A stretch of 64,000 nucleotides of DNA from Flavobacterium album (GCF_003096035.1 NZ_CP029186.1:2307001-2371000), one strand, 5' to 3'; positions 17,255 to 25,199 are shown, numbered from the stretch's first letter. The notes: generated from the sequence alone by a model not told the origin. Translations and numbers: made by a program.

Positions 17255-17333
17255 AAAACAGCTAACGCTGCTACGTTAAACCACAAATATAGCAGTTATT
17301 CCCGAAGCAGCGTTATATGCTGACAGCTGTTTT
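17255..17333 (-). terminator. Nested stem-loop after the thiolase gene
   Basis: Two nested arm pairs, AAAACAGCT/AGCTGTTTT (outer) and AACGCTGC/GCAGCGTT (inner), frame a 35-nt loop, 45 bp past the thiolase stop. The outer arms give A/T runs on both sides. It is probably a terminator, perhaps with a processing role. Confidence 0.55.
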
Positions 17334-17377
17334 CACCGAAGTTAATAACAACTTTATTCAATAAAAATAATCAATTA

Positions 17378-18556
17378 TTATGCACGTTCGATCACGATAG
17401 CAGAAGCTCCACCACCACCATTACAGATAGCAGCAGCGCCAACTTTAGCGTTGTTTTGCTCAAGTATGTTGATAAGCGTTACGATGATCCTCGCGCCCGA
17501 GCATCCCAGTGGGTGGCCAAGCGATACGGCACCACCATTTACGTTTACTTTACTGGCATCTAAGCCTAATATCTGCATGTTGGCAAGCCCAACTACAGAG
17601 AAGGCCTCATTGAATTCGAAGAAATCAACATCTTCTTTAGAGATGCCTGCTTTATCAAGCGCTTTAGGCAGTGCTTTGGCAGGGGAAGTAGTGAACCATT
17701 TAGGCTCCTGCTCTGCATCGGCATATCCTTTTATGTAAGCAAGTGGCTTAAGGCCAAGTTCGTTCGCTTTTTCCTCGCTCATGAGTACCAGGGCAGCAGC
17801 ACCATCATTGATTGTAGAAGCGTTGGCAGCCGTAACAGTACCTTCTTTGGTAAAAGCAGGATTAAGTGCAGGTATTTTGTCAAGCTTTACAGCAGTATAC
17901 TCCTCGTCTTTCGTAACCATTATCGGGTCGCCTTTACGCTGGGGAACGGCAACAGGAACCACTTCGTTATCAAATTTTCCGGCATCCCATGCATTGGCAG
18001 AACGCTTGTAGGATTCAATTGCAAATGCATCCTGGTCTTCACGCGAAATTTTATATTCCGTAGCACAAAGGTCGGCGCATACACCCATAGCGTTATTGTC
18101 ATATGCGTCGCTAAGGCCGTCTTTCTGCATACCGTCGATCATTGTGGCAGGGCCAAACTTAGCGCCTGTCCTCATCTGTACATAATGCGGTATAAGGCTC
18201 ATGTTTTCCATACCACCGGCAACCACCACATCGGCATCGCCAAGCTGTATCGCCTGTGCAGCCTGCATAACGGCTTTCATACCCGATGCGCAAACTTTAT
18301 TTACGGTAGTGGCAATAACGCTGTCAGGAAGGCCTGCATGGCGTGATGCCTGGCGTGCCGGGGCCTGGCCTACACCGGCCTGGACCACGTTGCCCATATA
18401 TACTTCGTCAACATGCTTAGGGTCAAGGCTTATTTTTTCAAGCGCCCCTTTTATTGCCGCTGCACCAAGGTGCGAAGCTGTTACGGTTGATAACGCGCCC
18501 ATAAAGCTTCCTATTGGCGTACGTACTGCCGAAACGATAACTACTTTCTTATTCAT
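17378..18556 (-). CDS. Acetyl-CoA acetyltransferase / 3-ketoacyl-CoA thiolase
   Basis: The 392-residue protein is a standard thiolase length. Nucleophile Cys89 is in NKVCASGMKAV; the second-half signature GGAVSLGHPLGCSGARI carries the catalytic His and GGGGASA closes the protein, with NEAFSV giving the third conserved block. It condenses two acetyl-CoA units or cleaves ketoacyl-CoA. The short-chain biosynthetic type is favoured because no fadB-type gene is adjacent. It is a monocistronic minus-strand gene with a 302-bp upstream region shared with a divergent small gene. Confidence 0.92.
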   Translation of the reverse strand: MNKKVVIVSAVRTPIGSFMGALSTVTASHLGAAAIKGALEKISLDPKHVDEVYMGNVVQAGVGQAPARQASRHAGLPDSVIATTVNKVCASGMKAVMQAAQAIQLGDADVVVAGGMENMSLIPHYVQMRTGAKFGPATMIDGMQKDGLSDAYDNNAMGVCADLCATEYKISREDQDAFAIESYKRSANAWDAGKFDNEVVPVAVPQRKGDPIMVTKDEEYTAVKLDKIPALNPAFTKEGTVTAANASTINDGAAALVLMSEEKANELGLKPLAYIKGYADAEQEPKWFTTSPAKALPKALDKAGISKEDVDFFEFNEAFSVVGLANMQILGLDASKVNVNGGAVSLGHPLGCSGARIIVTLINILEQNNAKVGAAAICNGGGGASAIVIERA

Positions 18557-18748
18557 AATACTATGTGTATTTGTTTGTTATGGTTGCGAAATTAATGAAT
18601 TTTGGTACAGATAAAAATAAAGTATGTAAAAATATTGTTCGAAAACGATGGTTTATTGAGTATTGGGTAAAAGTTTTGGGATAAACTATTAACGGGGGTT
18701 TGATAACCCAAGGAATAAACACTATAAAAGTACAAGCTTAAAGATCCG

Positions 18749-18779
18749 GACGAATTATAGAAATGTCCTGACGAATTAT
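18749..18779 (+). promoter_or_regulatory. Direct repeat with two-turn spacing (possible regulator site)
   Basis: GACGAATTAT occurs at 18749-18758 and again at 18770-18779, a period of 21 bp (two helical turns). It lies about 55 bp upstream of the weak -7 box before the small gene at 18859, within the 302-bp stretch between that gene and the thiolase. Apart from this and the weak promoter I see nothing else in that stretch. Confidence 0.45.
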
Positions 18780-18832
18780 CAATAGACAAGGTCCAATTTT
18801 AATTTCAGGTAGTGTGCAAAACTTTTTCTTCC

Positions 18833-18840
18833 TATACTTG
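18833..18840 (+). promoter_or_regulatory. Weak -7 box (TATACTTG) upstream of the gene at 18859
   Basis: One mismatch to TAnnTTTG, with no convincing TTG at -33. A start near 18847 would leave a leader of about 12 nt. Confidence 0.35.
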
Positions 18841-18858
18841 CATCGATAATCAACTACT

Positions 18859-19218
18859 ATGGAAGCCATTTCGGTCATATTGACGATATTATCCCTTGTG
18901 ATAGGGATCGCAAAGCTGGTAATCGGCAGCGATAAGCCTGCGCCCCGGGAAAAAGAATATTTTATAACGGCCAACCTTAAAGTGCCCGTTGACACCATAA
19001 AGGCATGCGGTATTGAAGAAGGGGAGGCAGTAACATTGCAGCCTTCCGGCGATATGGTAACCATTAACGTTACGGCTACCGGAACTTCCTGGACACCGGT
19101 ACAATTGGGGAGTGTTAGCGACTATGAACTCTATTCAAAAGTAAGCCTGGGCAGGGCCAAAGCCAAAATCTTTGCCATCAATGGCGATGTGGTTACTATC
19201 GAGTTCAAGTACATCTAA
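18859..19218 (+). CDS. Small membrane-anchored protein of unknown function
   Basis: The protein has 119 residues. An N-terminal hydrophobic segment (ISVILTILSLVIGIAKLVIG) is followed by a basic/proline linker and a compact beta-rich domain (YFITANLKVPVDTIKACGI, VTLQPSGDMVTINV, AKIFAINGDVVTIEFKYI). I do not recognise a family; the strand pattern suggests a small beta-barrel or double-psi-like domain. Codon use is like that of its neighbours. It is divergent from the thiolase and convergent with the osmC-like gene, with an inverted repeat at that junction. Confidence 0.65.
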   Translation: MEAISVILTILSLVIGIAKLVIGSDKPAPREKEYFITANLKVPVDTIKACGIEEGEAVTLQPSGDMVTINVTATGTSWTPVQLGSVSDYELYSKVSLGRAKAKIFAINGDVVTIEFKYI

Positions 19219-19227
19219 TAAAAAAAC

Positions 19228-19279
19228 AGCCACGAATTGTCCCAAATGTAAATTAGTGAAATTTGTGTAATTCGTGGCT
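19228..19279. repeat. Inverted repeat at a convergent junction (interspersed-repeat-like)
   Basis: An 11-bp perfect stem (AGCCACGAATT / AATTCGTGGCT) encloses a 30-nt AT-rich loop. An A run on the left side lets it terminate the minus-strand osmC transcript. The wording resembles a repeat seen between genes in many Bacteroidota genomes (from memory, not searched). Confidence 0.65.
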
Positions 19280-19289
19280 AAAAGTTTGC

Positions 19290-19706
19290 TTATACCAGAG
19301 TAGCTGATAGCGTGATCTCTGCTTTCAGCAATTTCGATACCGGGCATATTTCTTTTGCTTTCTGTGCTGCATCCTGGAAATCCTGCTCAGTAATTCCCGG
19401 AACGGTAGCTTCCAGTTTCAGGTGGATCGTGGTAATGGTTCCGTCCTCAAACGTAAGCTGTGCTTCGGTGTCAAGGTTTTCGGCAGGAAAGCCAAGCTCG
19501 GTCAAAAGGAAGCTCAACTGCATCGTGTAACAGCCTGAGTGCGCTGCAGCGATAAGCTCTTCAGGGTTGGTGCCCACGCCTTCGGCAAAACGTGTCTTAA
19601 ATGATAATTGTGCTTTATCTAATGTTGTGCTTTGGGTACTGATAGTCCCTGTACCTTCCATTCCTGTGCCTTTCCAATTTGCGTTTGCTCTTCTTGTAAA
19701 TTTCAT
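19290..19706 (-). CDS. OsmC-family peroxiredoxin
   Basis: This 138-residue protein has the two redox cysteines of the OsmC/Ohr fold: Cys59 in AAHSGCYTMQL and Cys121 in KEICPVSKLL. The spacing and the opening (RRANANWKGTGMEGTGTIST) fit the OsmC branch rather than Ohr. It reduces organic hydroperoxides in the cytoplasm. It is divergent from an OxyR-type regulator with 119 bp between the starts, which strongly suggests OxyR control. Confidence 0.9.
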   Translation of the reverse strand: MKFTRRANANWKGTGMEGTGTISTQSTTLDKAQLSFKTRFAEGVGTNPEELIAAAHSGCYTMQLSFLLTELGFPAENLDTEAQLTFEDGTITTIHLKLEATVPGITEQDFQDAAQKAKEICPVSKLLKAEITLSATLV

Positions 19707-19786
19707 GATATGAGTTTTTTATGATTACTAATTTAGTTCTTTTAAATGAACAGGACAAATTTACGGCAGCATTGTTATGAAATCAA

Positions 19787-19821
19787 ATTAATAATTTTAT
19801 ATCTTTATTAATAATTTTTAT
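19787..19821 (+). promoter_or_regulatory. AT-rich direct repeat between osmC and oxyR (candidate operator)
   Basis: ATTAATAATTTTAT (19787-19800) is repeated as ATTAATAATTTTTAT (19807-19821), period 20 bp, ending 4 bp before the oxyR ATG. The position suits autoregulation, but low complexity makes chance similarity possible. Confidence 0.35.
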
Positions 19822-19825
19822 AATC

Positions 19826-20797
19826 ATGACACTCCAGCAATTACGGTATATAATCGCACTCGACGAGCACAGGCATTTTGCGAAAGCCGCTGAGGTATGC
19901 ATGGTCACCCAGCCGGGGCTTACCATACAATTGAAAAACCTTGAAGAAGAACTTGGCATTAAAATTTTCGACAGGGATAAAGTACCCTTAAAGCCAACTC
20001 TCGCAGGCAGGGAAATTATCATCCGTGCGAGAAAGACATTGCACGAAGTTGATGGTATCCGTGATTTTGTGATAGGGCAGAAGGATGATCTTGAAGGTAC
20101 GGTAACGCTGGGTGTCATCAGTACACTGTCGCCCTACCTTATACCGCAGTTTATGAAGGAGGTACGCACCAGGGCACCTAAGATGCATTTCATTATAAAA
20201 GAAATGAACACCAGCCAGCTCATAGAAAGCGTACTTACAGGCGCTATAGATGTTGCCCTTATGGCCACGCCTACAGGCCATCTGCTGCTCAGGGAACACG
20301 TGGTTTTTAATGAGCCGTTTGTAGCTTTCCTGAATGAGGGACACGCCATGGGAGACAATGCATTTTACGAAATAAAGCCGGGCGATACCCAAAACCTTTT
20401 GCTGCTGCGGCAGGAGTATTGCTTTAATGCGCAGCTGCTCGACATTTGCGGCATCAATAAAGGCAATGAGTTTATGGGTGAGCAGTTTAATTATGACATA
20501 AGCTCGGTAGAAACGCTAAAGAATATGGTGCGTGCAGGTTTGGGCTTTGCCATTGTGCCCGAGCTTTCACTGGCCCATGATGCCGATGCCCATTACAAAC
20601 GTTTTAAGGAGCCTGCCCCGTCAAGGGAGATAAGCCTGGTGGTATCGGATAACTTCATCCGCAAACTGCTACTCGAAAAAATGAAAGAAGCCATTTGGGA
20701 AGTGCTTCCGGCTTCGTTGAAAGAAGGCAAGAAATACCGCAGGATACAATGGAACGATTCGCCTTATTTTATCAATGCGGTAAGTAGTTTGAAATAA
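19826..20797 (+). CDS. oxyR: Hydrogen-peroxide-sensing LysR-type regulator OxyR
   Basis: The protein has 323 residues. The N-terminal winged helix-turn-helix (MTLQQLRYIIALDEHRHFAKAAE) and effector domain are typical of LysR regulators. The redox pair is intact: Cys199 and Cys208 in EYCFNAQLLDIC, the same numbering and nine-residue spacing as the E. coli OxyR disulfide. It should switch on by intramolecular disulfide formation and activate antioxidant genes; the divergent osmC-like gene is the obvious local target. The C-terminus is longer than in E. coli by about 18 residues. Confidence 0.93.
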   Translation: MTLQQLRYIIALDEHRHFAKAAEVCMVTQPGLTIQLKNLEEELGIKIFDRDKVPLKPTLAGREIIIRARKTLHEVDGIRDFVIGQKDDLEGTVTLGVISTLSPYLIPQFMKEVRTRAPKMHFIIKEMNTSQLIESVLTGAIDVALMATPTGHLLLREHVVFNEPFVAFLNEGHAMGDNAFYEIKPGDTQNLLLLRQEYCFNAQLLDICGINKGNEFMGEQFNYDISSVETLKNMVRAGLGFAIVPELSLAHDADAHYKRFKEPAPSREISLVVSDNFIRKLLLEKMKEAIWEVLPASLKEGKKYRRIQWNDSPYFINAVSSLK

Positions 20798-20816
20798 CAA
20801 TAGCTTATATAAAAAA

Positions 20817-20876
20817 GAGATTTCTCCTTCGTCGAAATGGAAGAACGCTGTTCCATTTCGACGAAGGAGAAATCTC
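20817..20876. repeat. Perfect 26-bp inverted repeat between convergent oxyR and lpxD
   Basis: The arms 20817-20842 and 20851-20876 are exact reverse complements with an 8-bp loop. Each arm starts or ends with GAGATTTCTCC and contains GTCGAAATGG, the same words as the repeats at 10506-10706. There is no strong T run, so it is more a palindromic repeat element than a classic terminator. Confidence 0.85.
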
Positions 20877-20896
20877 AATGTAGGTTTTATATAAAA

Positions 20897-21889
20897 TTAC
20901 TTATTCTCAGCCAGCCTTTTCAGTACCGCCCATTGCTTAAGCGCATTACGCGCTTCAACGGCAGGATAGCCAAGCATGGTCTTACCGGCAGGCACATCGG
21001 CCGCAACGCCGGAGCCTGCGCCGATTATAGCCCCCGAACCTATAGTGGTGTGGTCTTTTATAGATGCGCTTCCGCCAATTACTACGCCGTCGCCAAGCGT
21101 AACGGAACCCGCAAGCCCGCTGTTTCCAGCCATAATACAGAATTTACCCAAAATGCTGTTATGGCCAATCTGTACCAGGTTGTCGATCTTACAGCCGTCG
21201 CCCAGTATTGTGGAACTGAATTTGCCACGGTCCACACACGAGTTGGCGCCGATCTCAACCCCATTGCCGAGGACTACATTGCCTATTTGCGGGATCTTTA
21301 CCAGCCCGCGCTGTGCACAGGGAGTAAAGCCAAAACCGTCCGCGCCTATAGCAGCATTCGGGTGAAGCGTACAATAAGCGCCTACATGGCACCTTTCGCG
21401 TACCACTACGCCCGACCATATCACGGTGTTTTTACCGATAGTACAATCGTCAAGTATAGTAGCATTAGGGTACATAGTTACATTTTCGGCTATCTGTACA
21501 TTAGGGCCTATATAGCATCCGGCACCGACCTTTGTACCTTCGCCAATGGTCGCTGTAGGATGGATGACCGCTGTGGGGTGTATCGCCTCATCAAACCGTG
21601 GCGGGGGAGGGTTGAAAAGCTCCAGAACTTTAGACATAGCAAGGTCAGCGTTCTTTACCTTGATAAACGCCCTGCCTTCGCCCGGTTCAATGCTTATGTC
21701 TTCATTTACAACAGCAACCGAAGCTTTGGATGTTTCCCACAGCTTCTCATACTTTTTATTGCCGATAAATGTTATTTGTCCGTTTTGAGCCAGCTCTACC
21801 TGCTGCGGCGAAGTGATAGTGTCGTTCGTCATGCCGACGACCTCTCCTTCCAGCAGCTTATTAATTTCCTGTAATGAATACGATTTCAT
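20897..21889 (-). CDS. lpxD: UDP-3-O-(3-hydroxyacyl)glucosamine N-acyltransferase
   Basis: The 330-residue protein has an N-terminal uridine-binding domain (SYSLQEINKLLEGEVVG, ITFIGNKKYEKLW) followed by a left-handed beta-helix of hexapeptide repeats (IHPTAVIHPTATIGEGTKVG onward). The catalytic His is in IDNLVQIGHNS, and GADGFGF and the helical C-terminus are as in LpxD. It adds the second acyl chain in lipid A synthesis in the cytoplasm. It stands alone here, not beside lpxC/fabZ/lpxA, so it may be a second copy with different acyl-chain or condition preference. Confidence 0.9.
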   Translation of the reverse strand: MKSYSLQEINKLLEGEVVGMTNDTITSPQQVELAQNGQITFIGNKKYEKLWETSKASVAVVNEDISIEPGEGRAFIKVKNADLAMSKVLELFNPPPPRFDEAIHPTAVIHPTATIGEGTKVGAGCYIGPNVQIAENVTMYPNATILDDCTIGKNTVIWSGVVVRERCHVGAYCTLHPNAAIGADGFGFTPCAQRGLVKIPQIGNVVLGNGVEIGANSCVDRGKFSSTILGDGCKIDNLVQIGHNSILGKFCIMAGNSGLAGSVTLGDGVVIGGSASIKDHTTIGSGAIIGAGSGVAADVPAGKTMLGYPAVEARNALKQWAVLKRLAENK

Positions 21890-22070
21890 AGGGGGATTTT
21901 AGAATAATTGTTCATTTATGTTTTATGTAATGGCTAAAATATATAAAATATAATGGTTTACTACAAAAATTACGCAAATGTTTGAGTTGTATATTTTATC
22001 ACAAAATATTAACACGGAACAATTATTTCTCAAATCCGGTTTGTTGAAAGGGAATACAGCAAAATGTGTT

Positions 22071-22078
22071 TATATTTG
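22071..22078 (+). promoter_or_regulatory. -7 box TATATTTG for the methyltransferase gene
   Basis: A perfect TAnnTTTG, with a TTTGTTG motif 20-27 bp upstream as the candidate -33. Transcription from about 22085 gives an unusually long leader of about 110 nt that contains two inverted repeats. Confidence 0.55.
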
Positions 22079-22114
22079 CCTTATTACAATTGTTTTATAA
22101 AAATATATACTAAG

Positions 22115-22163
22115 GTAATGTCCGCGAACATTACATGATGGCAGGCATTTAAAGCCCGCCTGC
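22115..22163 (+). promoter_or_regulatory. Two inverted repeats in the leader of the methyltransferase gene
   Basis: GTAATGT-CCGCGA-ACATTAC (22115-22134) is a near-perfect 20-bp palindrome. GCAGGC (22141-22146) pairs with GCCTGC (22158-22163) just downstream. They lie between the -7 box and the ATG at 22194, so they may be a regulator operator or an RNA structure. Apart from these and the promoter, the 304-bp intergenic stretch is AT-rich and featureless. Confidence 0.45.
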
Positions 22164-22193
22164 ACTTTTATGTATAATTTTTAATGAAACAAA

Positions 22194-23006
22194 ATGTATT
22201 CCATAGACCCTGAAATAGAAGCTTTCTATACACAAACCTCAGAAGCATCAAGGCTTCAAAGCGGACTCGGTCCGCTCGAATTTGAAAGGAATAAAGACCT
22301 TATCAGCCGTTACCTCCCACATCCCGGAAGCAGTATTGCCGATATTGGCGGAGGCCCCGGGCATTATGCCTGTTGGCTTGCCGGCCTGGGGCACCATGTT
22401 ACCCTTATTGACCCCGTTGCCAGGCACATACAGCAGGCCGAAAAAAGGTCGGGTACAAAACACCCGTTCCGGTGCATATTGGGCGAAGCCAGGCAGCTGC
22501 CTTTAGCGGCGGATAGTGTTGATATAGCCATCCTGCACGGGCCTCTCTACCACCTGCAGGAGGAAGAAGAGCGCCTTGCAGCGCTTCGCGAAGCAAAAAG
22601 GATATTGAAACCCGGCGGCATAGTGTTGGGTTTTGCCATTACTTACGCTGCCTCTGTTTTGGCAGCATTGCAAAACGGCATGCTGCACGACCCTGATATT
22701 TTCAGGATGTGCAGGCAGGAGCTTTCGGATGGCTGCCACTATCCGCCGGAAAGATTCCCCGGTATGCTGGCTATGGCTTATTTCCACAAGCCTTCATCCT
22801 TACAGGAAGAATGCAGGGCTGCAGGGTTTAAGCCGATCGGACTATTTGCCGTTGAAGGCATAGTGTGGCTGGACAATGATTTTTTTGCAAGCTGGGTCAC
22901 GCCGCAAAAAAGGGAACTGCTGCTGGAACTGGTAAAGCTTACCGAGAGTCACCCGGAGTTGCTATGCATCAGCCCGCATATCATGATCGCAGCTAAAAAT
23001 TCATAA
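22194..23006 (+). CDS. Class I SAM-dependent methyltransferase
   Basis: The 270-residue protein shows motif I SIADIGGGPGHYACWLAGLG followed by the acidic LIDPV, then VDIAILHGPLYHLQEEEERLAALREAKRILKPGGIVLG (motifs II-III of the Methyltransf_11 type). The substrate cannot be predicted; small-molecule methylation in the cytoplasm is most likely. It has its own promoter with a structured leader and a strong terminator and is not in an operon. The Gln/Leu-rich C-terminal half has no recognisable added domain. Confidence 0.85.
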   Translation: MYSIDPEIEAFYTQTSEASRLQSGLGPLEFERNKDLISRYLPHPGSSIADIGGGPGHYACWLAGLGHHVTLIDPVARHIQQAEKRSGTKHPFRCILGEARQLPLAADSVDIAILHGPLYHLQEEEERLAALREAKRILKPGGIVLGFAITYAASVLAALQNGMLHDPDIFRMCRQELSDGCHYPPERFPGMLAMAYFHKPSSLQEECRAAGFKPIGLFAVEGIVWLDNDFFASWVTPQKRELLLELVKLTESHPELLCISPHIMIAAKNS

Positions 23007-23011
23007 CTATG

Positions 23012-23041
23012 TAATGCCCGGCTTTCCGGGCATTATTTTTT
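23012..23041 (+). terminator. Rho-independent terminator after the methyltransferase gene
   Basis: A 10-bp perfect stem (TAATGCCCGG / CCGGGCATTA), 4-nt loop, then a T run. It partly overlaps the 3' end of the convergent minus-strand gene. Confidence 0.9.
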
Positions 23042-24100
23042 TGGTAATCCCCATTTTTCAATCAGCTCTGTACTAAGGCCTTCCTCGCGGGTATTGGGCT
23101 GGCCTTTTCCTGTCGTGATGAGGTTGTGCAGGCTGCCCCGGATGTAGCTTGTCCATGCATCAAAACAAACCTTGTAGCATTCGTAATCAGGAACAAGGCC
23201 CTCATGGGTAAACCGGAGTTCGGTCTTTCCGTTCTTTTCCGTTATTTCGAAAATGATCCTGTTGCCCACCCATTCGCTATCATCATTAATAAAGCTGAAG
23301 TGGTTATTAAGCACACGCCAAACCACCTTTTTATTTAAAATCACTTCTTCCAGCTTCATTTTAGAGATATGTACATCTTTGTATTGGTAGGTAAATTCGT
23401 CGCCCTGCTTTTCCGTGCCGCCTTCTACCTGCTCCGACCACCAGCCGCGCACATTGGTAACGGCTTTAAAGACCTCTGCAGAGCTTTTGTCTACAGTGAA
23501 TGATGTAGTATAGCTTTTCCCTTCTCCGGCTTTTTGAGCCACTTCTTTTTCTAATATTTTTGGATTGCCCTTGCCTGTTTCGATCAGCGGGATAAGGCTG
23601 TGGTCCAGAAATTGCGACCATCCGTTCGTACAATCCTTGTAGCATTCTATCTGCGGCTGAAGCCCCTCATGCGTAAAACGTAATTCTGTTTTGCCATTCT
23701 TTTCTGCAATGTCAAAAATGATACGTGTACCTGTCCATTCACTTTTGTCTTTCAGGAAGTTGAGCTTGCTGTCGGTAACCAGCCAAACGACTCTTTTGTT
23801 CGGGATAACTTCCGTAAGCTTTTGGGTTGAAACATGCACATCGGTAAAGAAGCGCACGGTAAATTCGTCATTCAATTTAGTAGAGTTTCCCGTAAGATCT
23901 TCTGCCCACCAGGCTTGTACGTTGTTTATGGCATCGAATACCTGTTGCGGCGTTTTGTCGGTTAAAAATGTAGTTGTAAAGTCCTGTGATTCCATAGTAT
24001 TGGGTTTTGTTATAGTATGATTTTTAGTTAAGATAGCGGCTTCACTGCCCAATGAAGGTAGCATAGCTAATAGGAATAGCGCATATAGTTTTGTTTTCAT
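23033..24100 (-). CDS. Tandem START/AHSA1-domain (SRPBCC) protein with N-terminal signal-like segment
   Basis: The protein has 355 residues. Two homologous SRPBCC/AHSA1 domains follow one another (first near residues 38-170, from FTTTFLTDKTPQQVFDAINNV; second near 195-330, from YTTSFTVDKSSAEVFKAVTNV), each ending in an NGKTELRFTHEGL strand. Such domains bind small hydrophobic ligands. The N-terminus MKTKLYALFLLAMLPSLGSEA looks like a signal peptide, unusual for this cytoplasmic family; a second ATG at residue 36 (MESQDFTTTF) would give a cytoplasmic protein. It is divergent from the GlxA-type regulator, a likely regulator-target pair. Confidence 0.82.
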   Translation of the reverse strand: MKTKLYALFLLAMLPSLGSEAAILTKNHTITKPNTMESQDFTTTFLTDKTPQQVFDAINNVQAWWAEDLTGNSTKLNDEFTVRFFTDVHVSTQKLTEVIPNKRVVWLVTDSKLNFLKDKSEWTGTRIIFDIAEKNGKTELRFTHEGLQPQIECYKDCTNGWSQFLDHSLIPLIETGKGNPKILEKEVAQKAGEGKSYTTSFTVDKSSAEVFKAVTNVRGWWSEQVEGGTEKQGDEFTYQYKDVHISKMKLEEVILNKKVVWRVLNNHFSFINDDSEWVGNRIIFEITEKNGKTELRFTHEGLVPDYECYKVCFDAWTSYIRGSLHNLITTGKGQPNTREEGLSTELIEKWGLPKK

Positions 24101-24173
24101 ATCGCATTTGTTTAAAGCAAAGGTAGCGTCTGAAAACGACCTGAATGAGGTGTAAAATAGACTTTATGACGGG

Positions 24174-24204
24174 TTGATTTGGACAATATAGATTTTTATC
24201 TTTG
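24174..24204 (+). promoter_or_regulatory. Promoter of the GlxA-type regulator gene
   Basis: TTG (24174-24176), 20-bp spacer, TATCTTTG (24197-24204): a full match to the Bacteroidota consensus. The leader to the ATG at 24222 is about 10 nt. Confidence 0.65.
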
Positions 24205-24221
24205 CCGCTAAACACTTCGTT

Positions 24222-25199
24222 ATGAAATATATTACCATACTCGTACCCGATGGCCCGAACAATCTCAGCAGCATCGTCGGAGCCTATAAAATACTCACAA
24301 GGGCCTATGAATATTGGGCAGCCAATGGCGGCACGGCACAATTTAAGATACAGCTGGCAGGTATTTCAGGTGAGGTTGGTTTTTTTGGAGGGCTGTTCAG
24401 TGTAAAGCCGCATTGCCATATAAGTTCGATCAGCAAAACCGACCTTGTTATTATACCCTCGCTTAATCATAATTATGACCAGGCTGTGCAGGATAATGCT
24501 GAAATTATCGACTGGATAGCCCGGCAATATAAAAGTGGTGCTGAGATAGCGAGTGTGTGCACAGGAGCCTACCTCTTAGCTTCAGCGGGATTGCTTGATG
24601 GCAAAAGCTGCTCCACGCACTGGCTGGCGGCAGATAATTTCAGGAGTCGGTTCCCTAAGGTAAAGCTTCAGGCCGATAAGCTGATTACCGACGAAAATGG
24701 CATTTATACTAATGGCGGGGCCTATTCGTTCCTGAACCTTATGGTCTATTTGGTTGAGAAGTATTTCGACAGGCAGACAGCTATTTTTTGTTCCAAAGTG
24801 TTCCAGATCGGGATGGACAGGAATAGCCAGTCAGAGTTCATTATCTTCAAAGGGCAGAAGGAGCACGGTGATGCTATGGTAGCCGAAGCGCAGGTGTATA
24901 TGGAGGAGAATTTCCAAGAGAAAATATCGGTGGAGCAACTGTCTTCACGGTTTTCGGTGGTACGGCGGCATTTCGACAGGCGTTTCATCAAGGCTACGGG
25001 CAACACACCCCTGGAATACCTGCAACGCCTAAAAATGGAGTCTGCCAAGCGCGCCTTCGAGACTACCTGCAAAACCATCAATGAGGTAATGTATGATGTT
25101 GGCTATTCGGATATGAAGGCATTCCGCGAGGTATTCCGGAAAGTGACGGGAATATCGCCTTTGGAATACAGGAATAAATACAACAGCGAGACGGCGTAA
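24222..25199 (+). CDS. GlxA-family transcriptional regulator (DJ-1/PfpI domain + AraC HTH)
   Basis: The 325-residue protein starts with a DJ-1/PfpI amidotransferase-like domain (ITILVPDGPNNLSSIVGAYKIL, with ASVCTGAYLLASAGLLDGKSCSTHW carrying the nucleophile-elbow Cys) and ends in an AraC-type double helix-turn-helix (ISVEQLSSRFSVVRRHFDRRFIKATGNTPLEYLQRLKMESAKRAFE). The amidase-like part normally senses a small ligand. The divergent tandem-START gene, itself a ligand-binding type, is the probable target; 121 bp separate the two starts and hold the promoter. Confidence 0.9.
   Translation: MKYITILVPDGPNNLSSIVGAYKILTRAYEYWAANGGTAQFKIQLAGISGEVGFFGGLFSVKPHCHISSISKTDLVIIPSLNHNYDQAVQDNAEIIDWIARQYKSGAEIASVCTGAYLLASAGLLDGKSCSTHWLAADNFRSRFPKVKLQADKLITDENGIYTNGGAYSFLNLMVYLVEKYFDRQTAIFCSKVFQIGMDRNSQSEFIIFKGQKEHGDAMVAEAQVYMEENFQEKISVEQLSSRFSVVRRHFDRRFIKATGNTPLEYLQRLKMESAKRAFETTCKTINEVMYDVGYSDMKAFREVFRKVTGISPLEYRNKYNSETA

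Noticed and set aside
20837..21874. 345-codon plus-strand frame opposite lpxD
   Set aside because: Antisense of the hexapeptide repeats; its first codons lie in the palindrome. lpxD has all family motifs.
22115..22163. Known SAM or preQ1 riboswitch
   Set aside because: The stems do not reproduce any consensus that I can recall; kept only as a structured leader.
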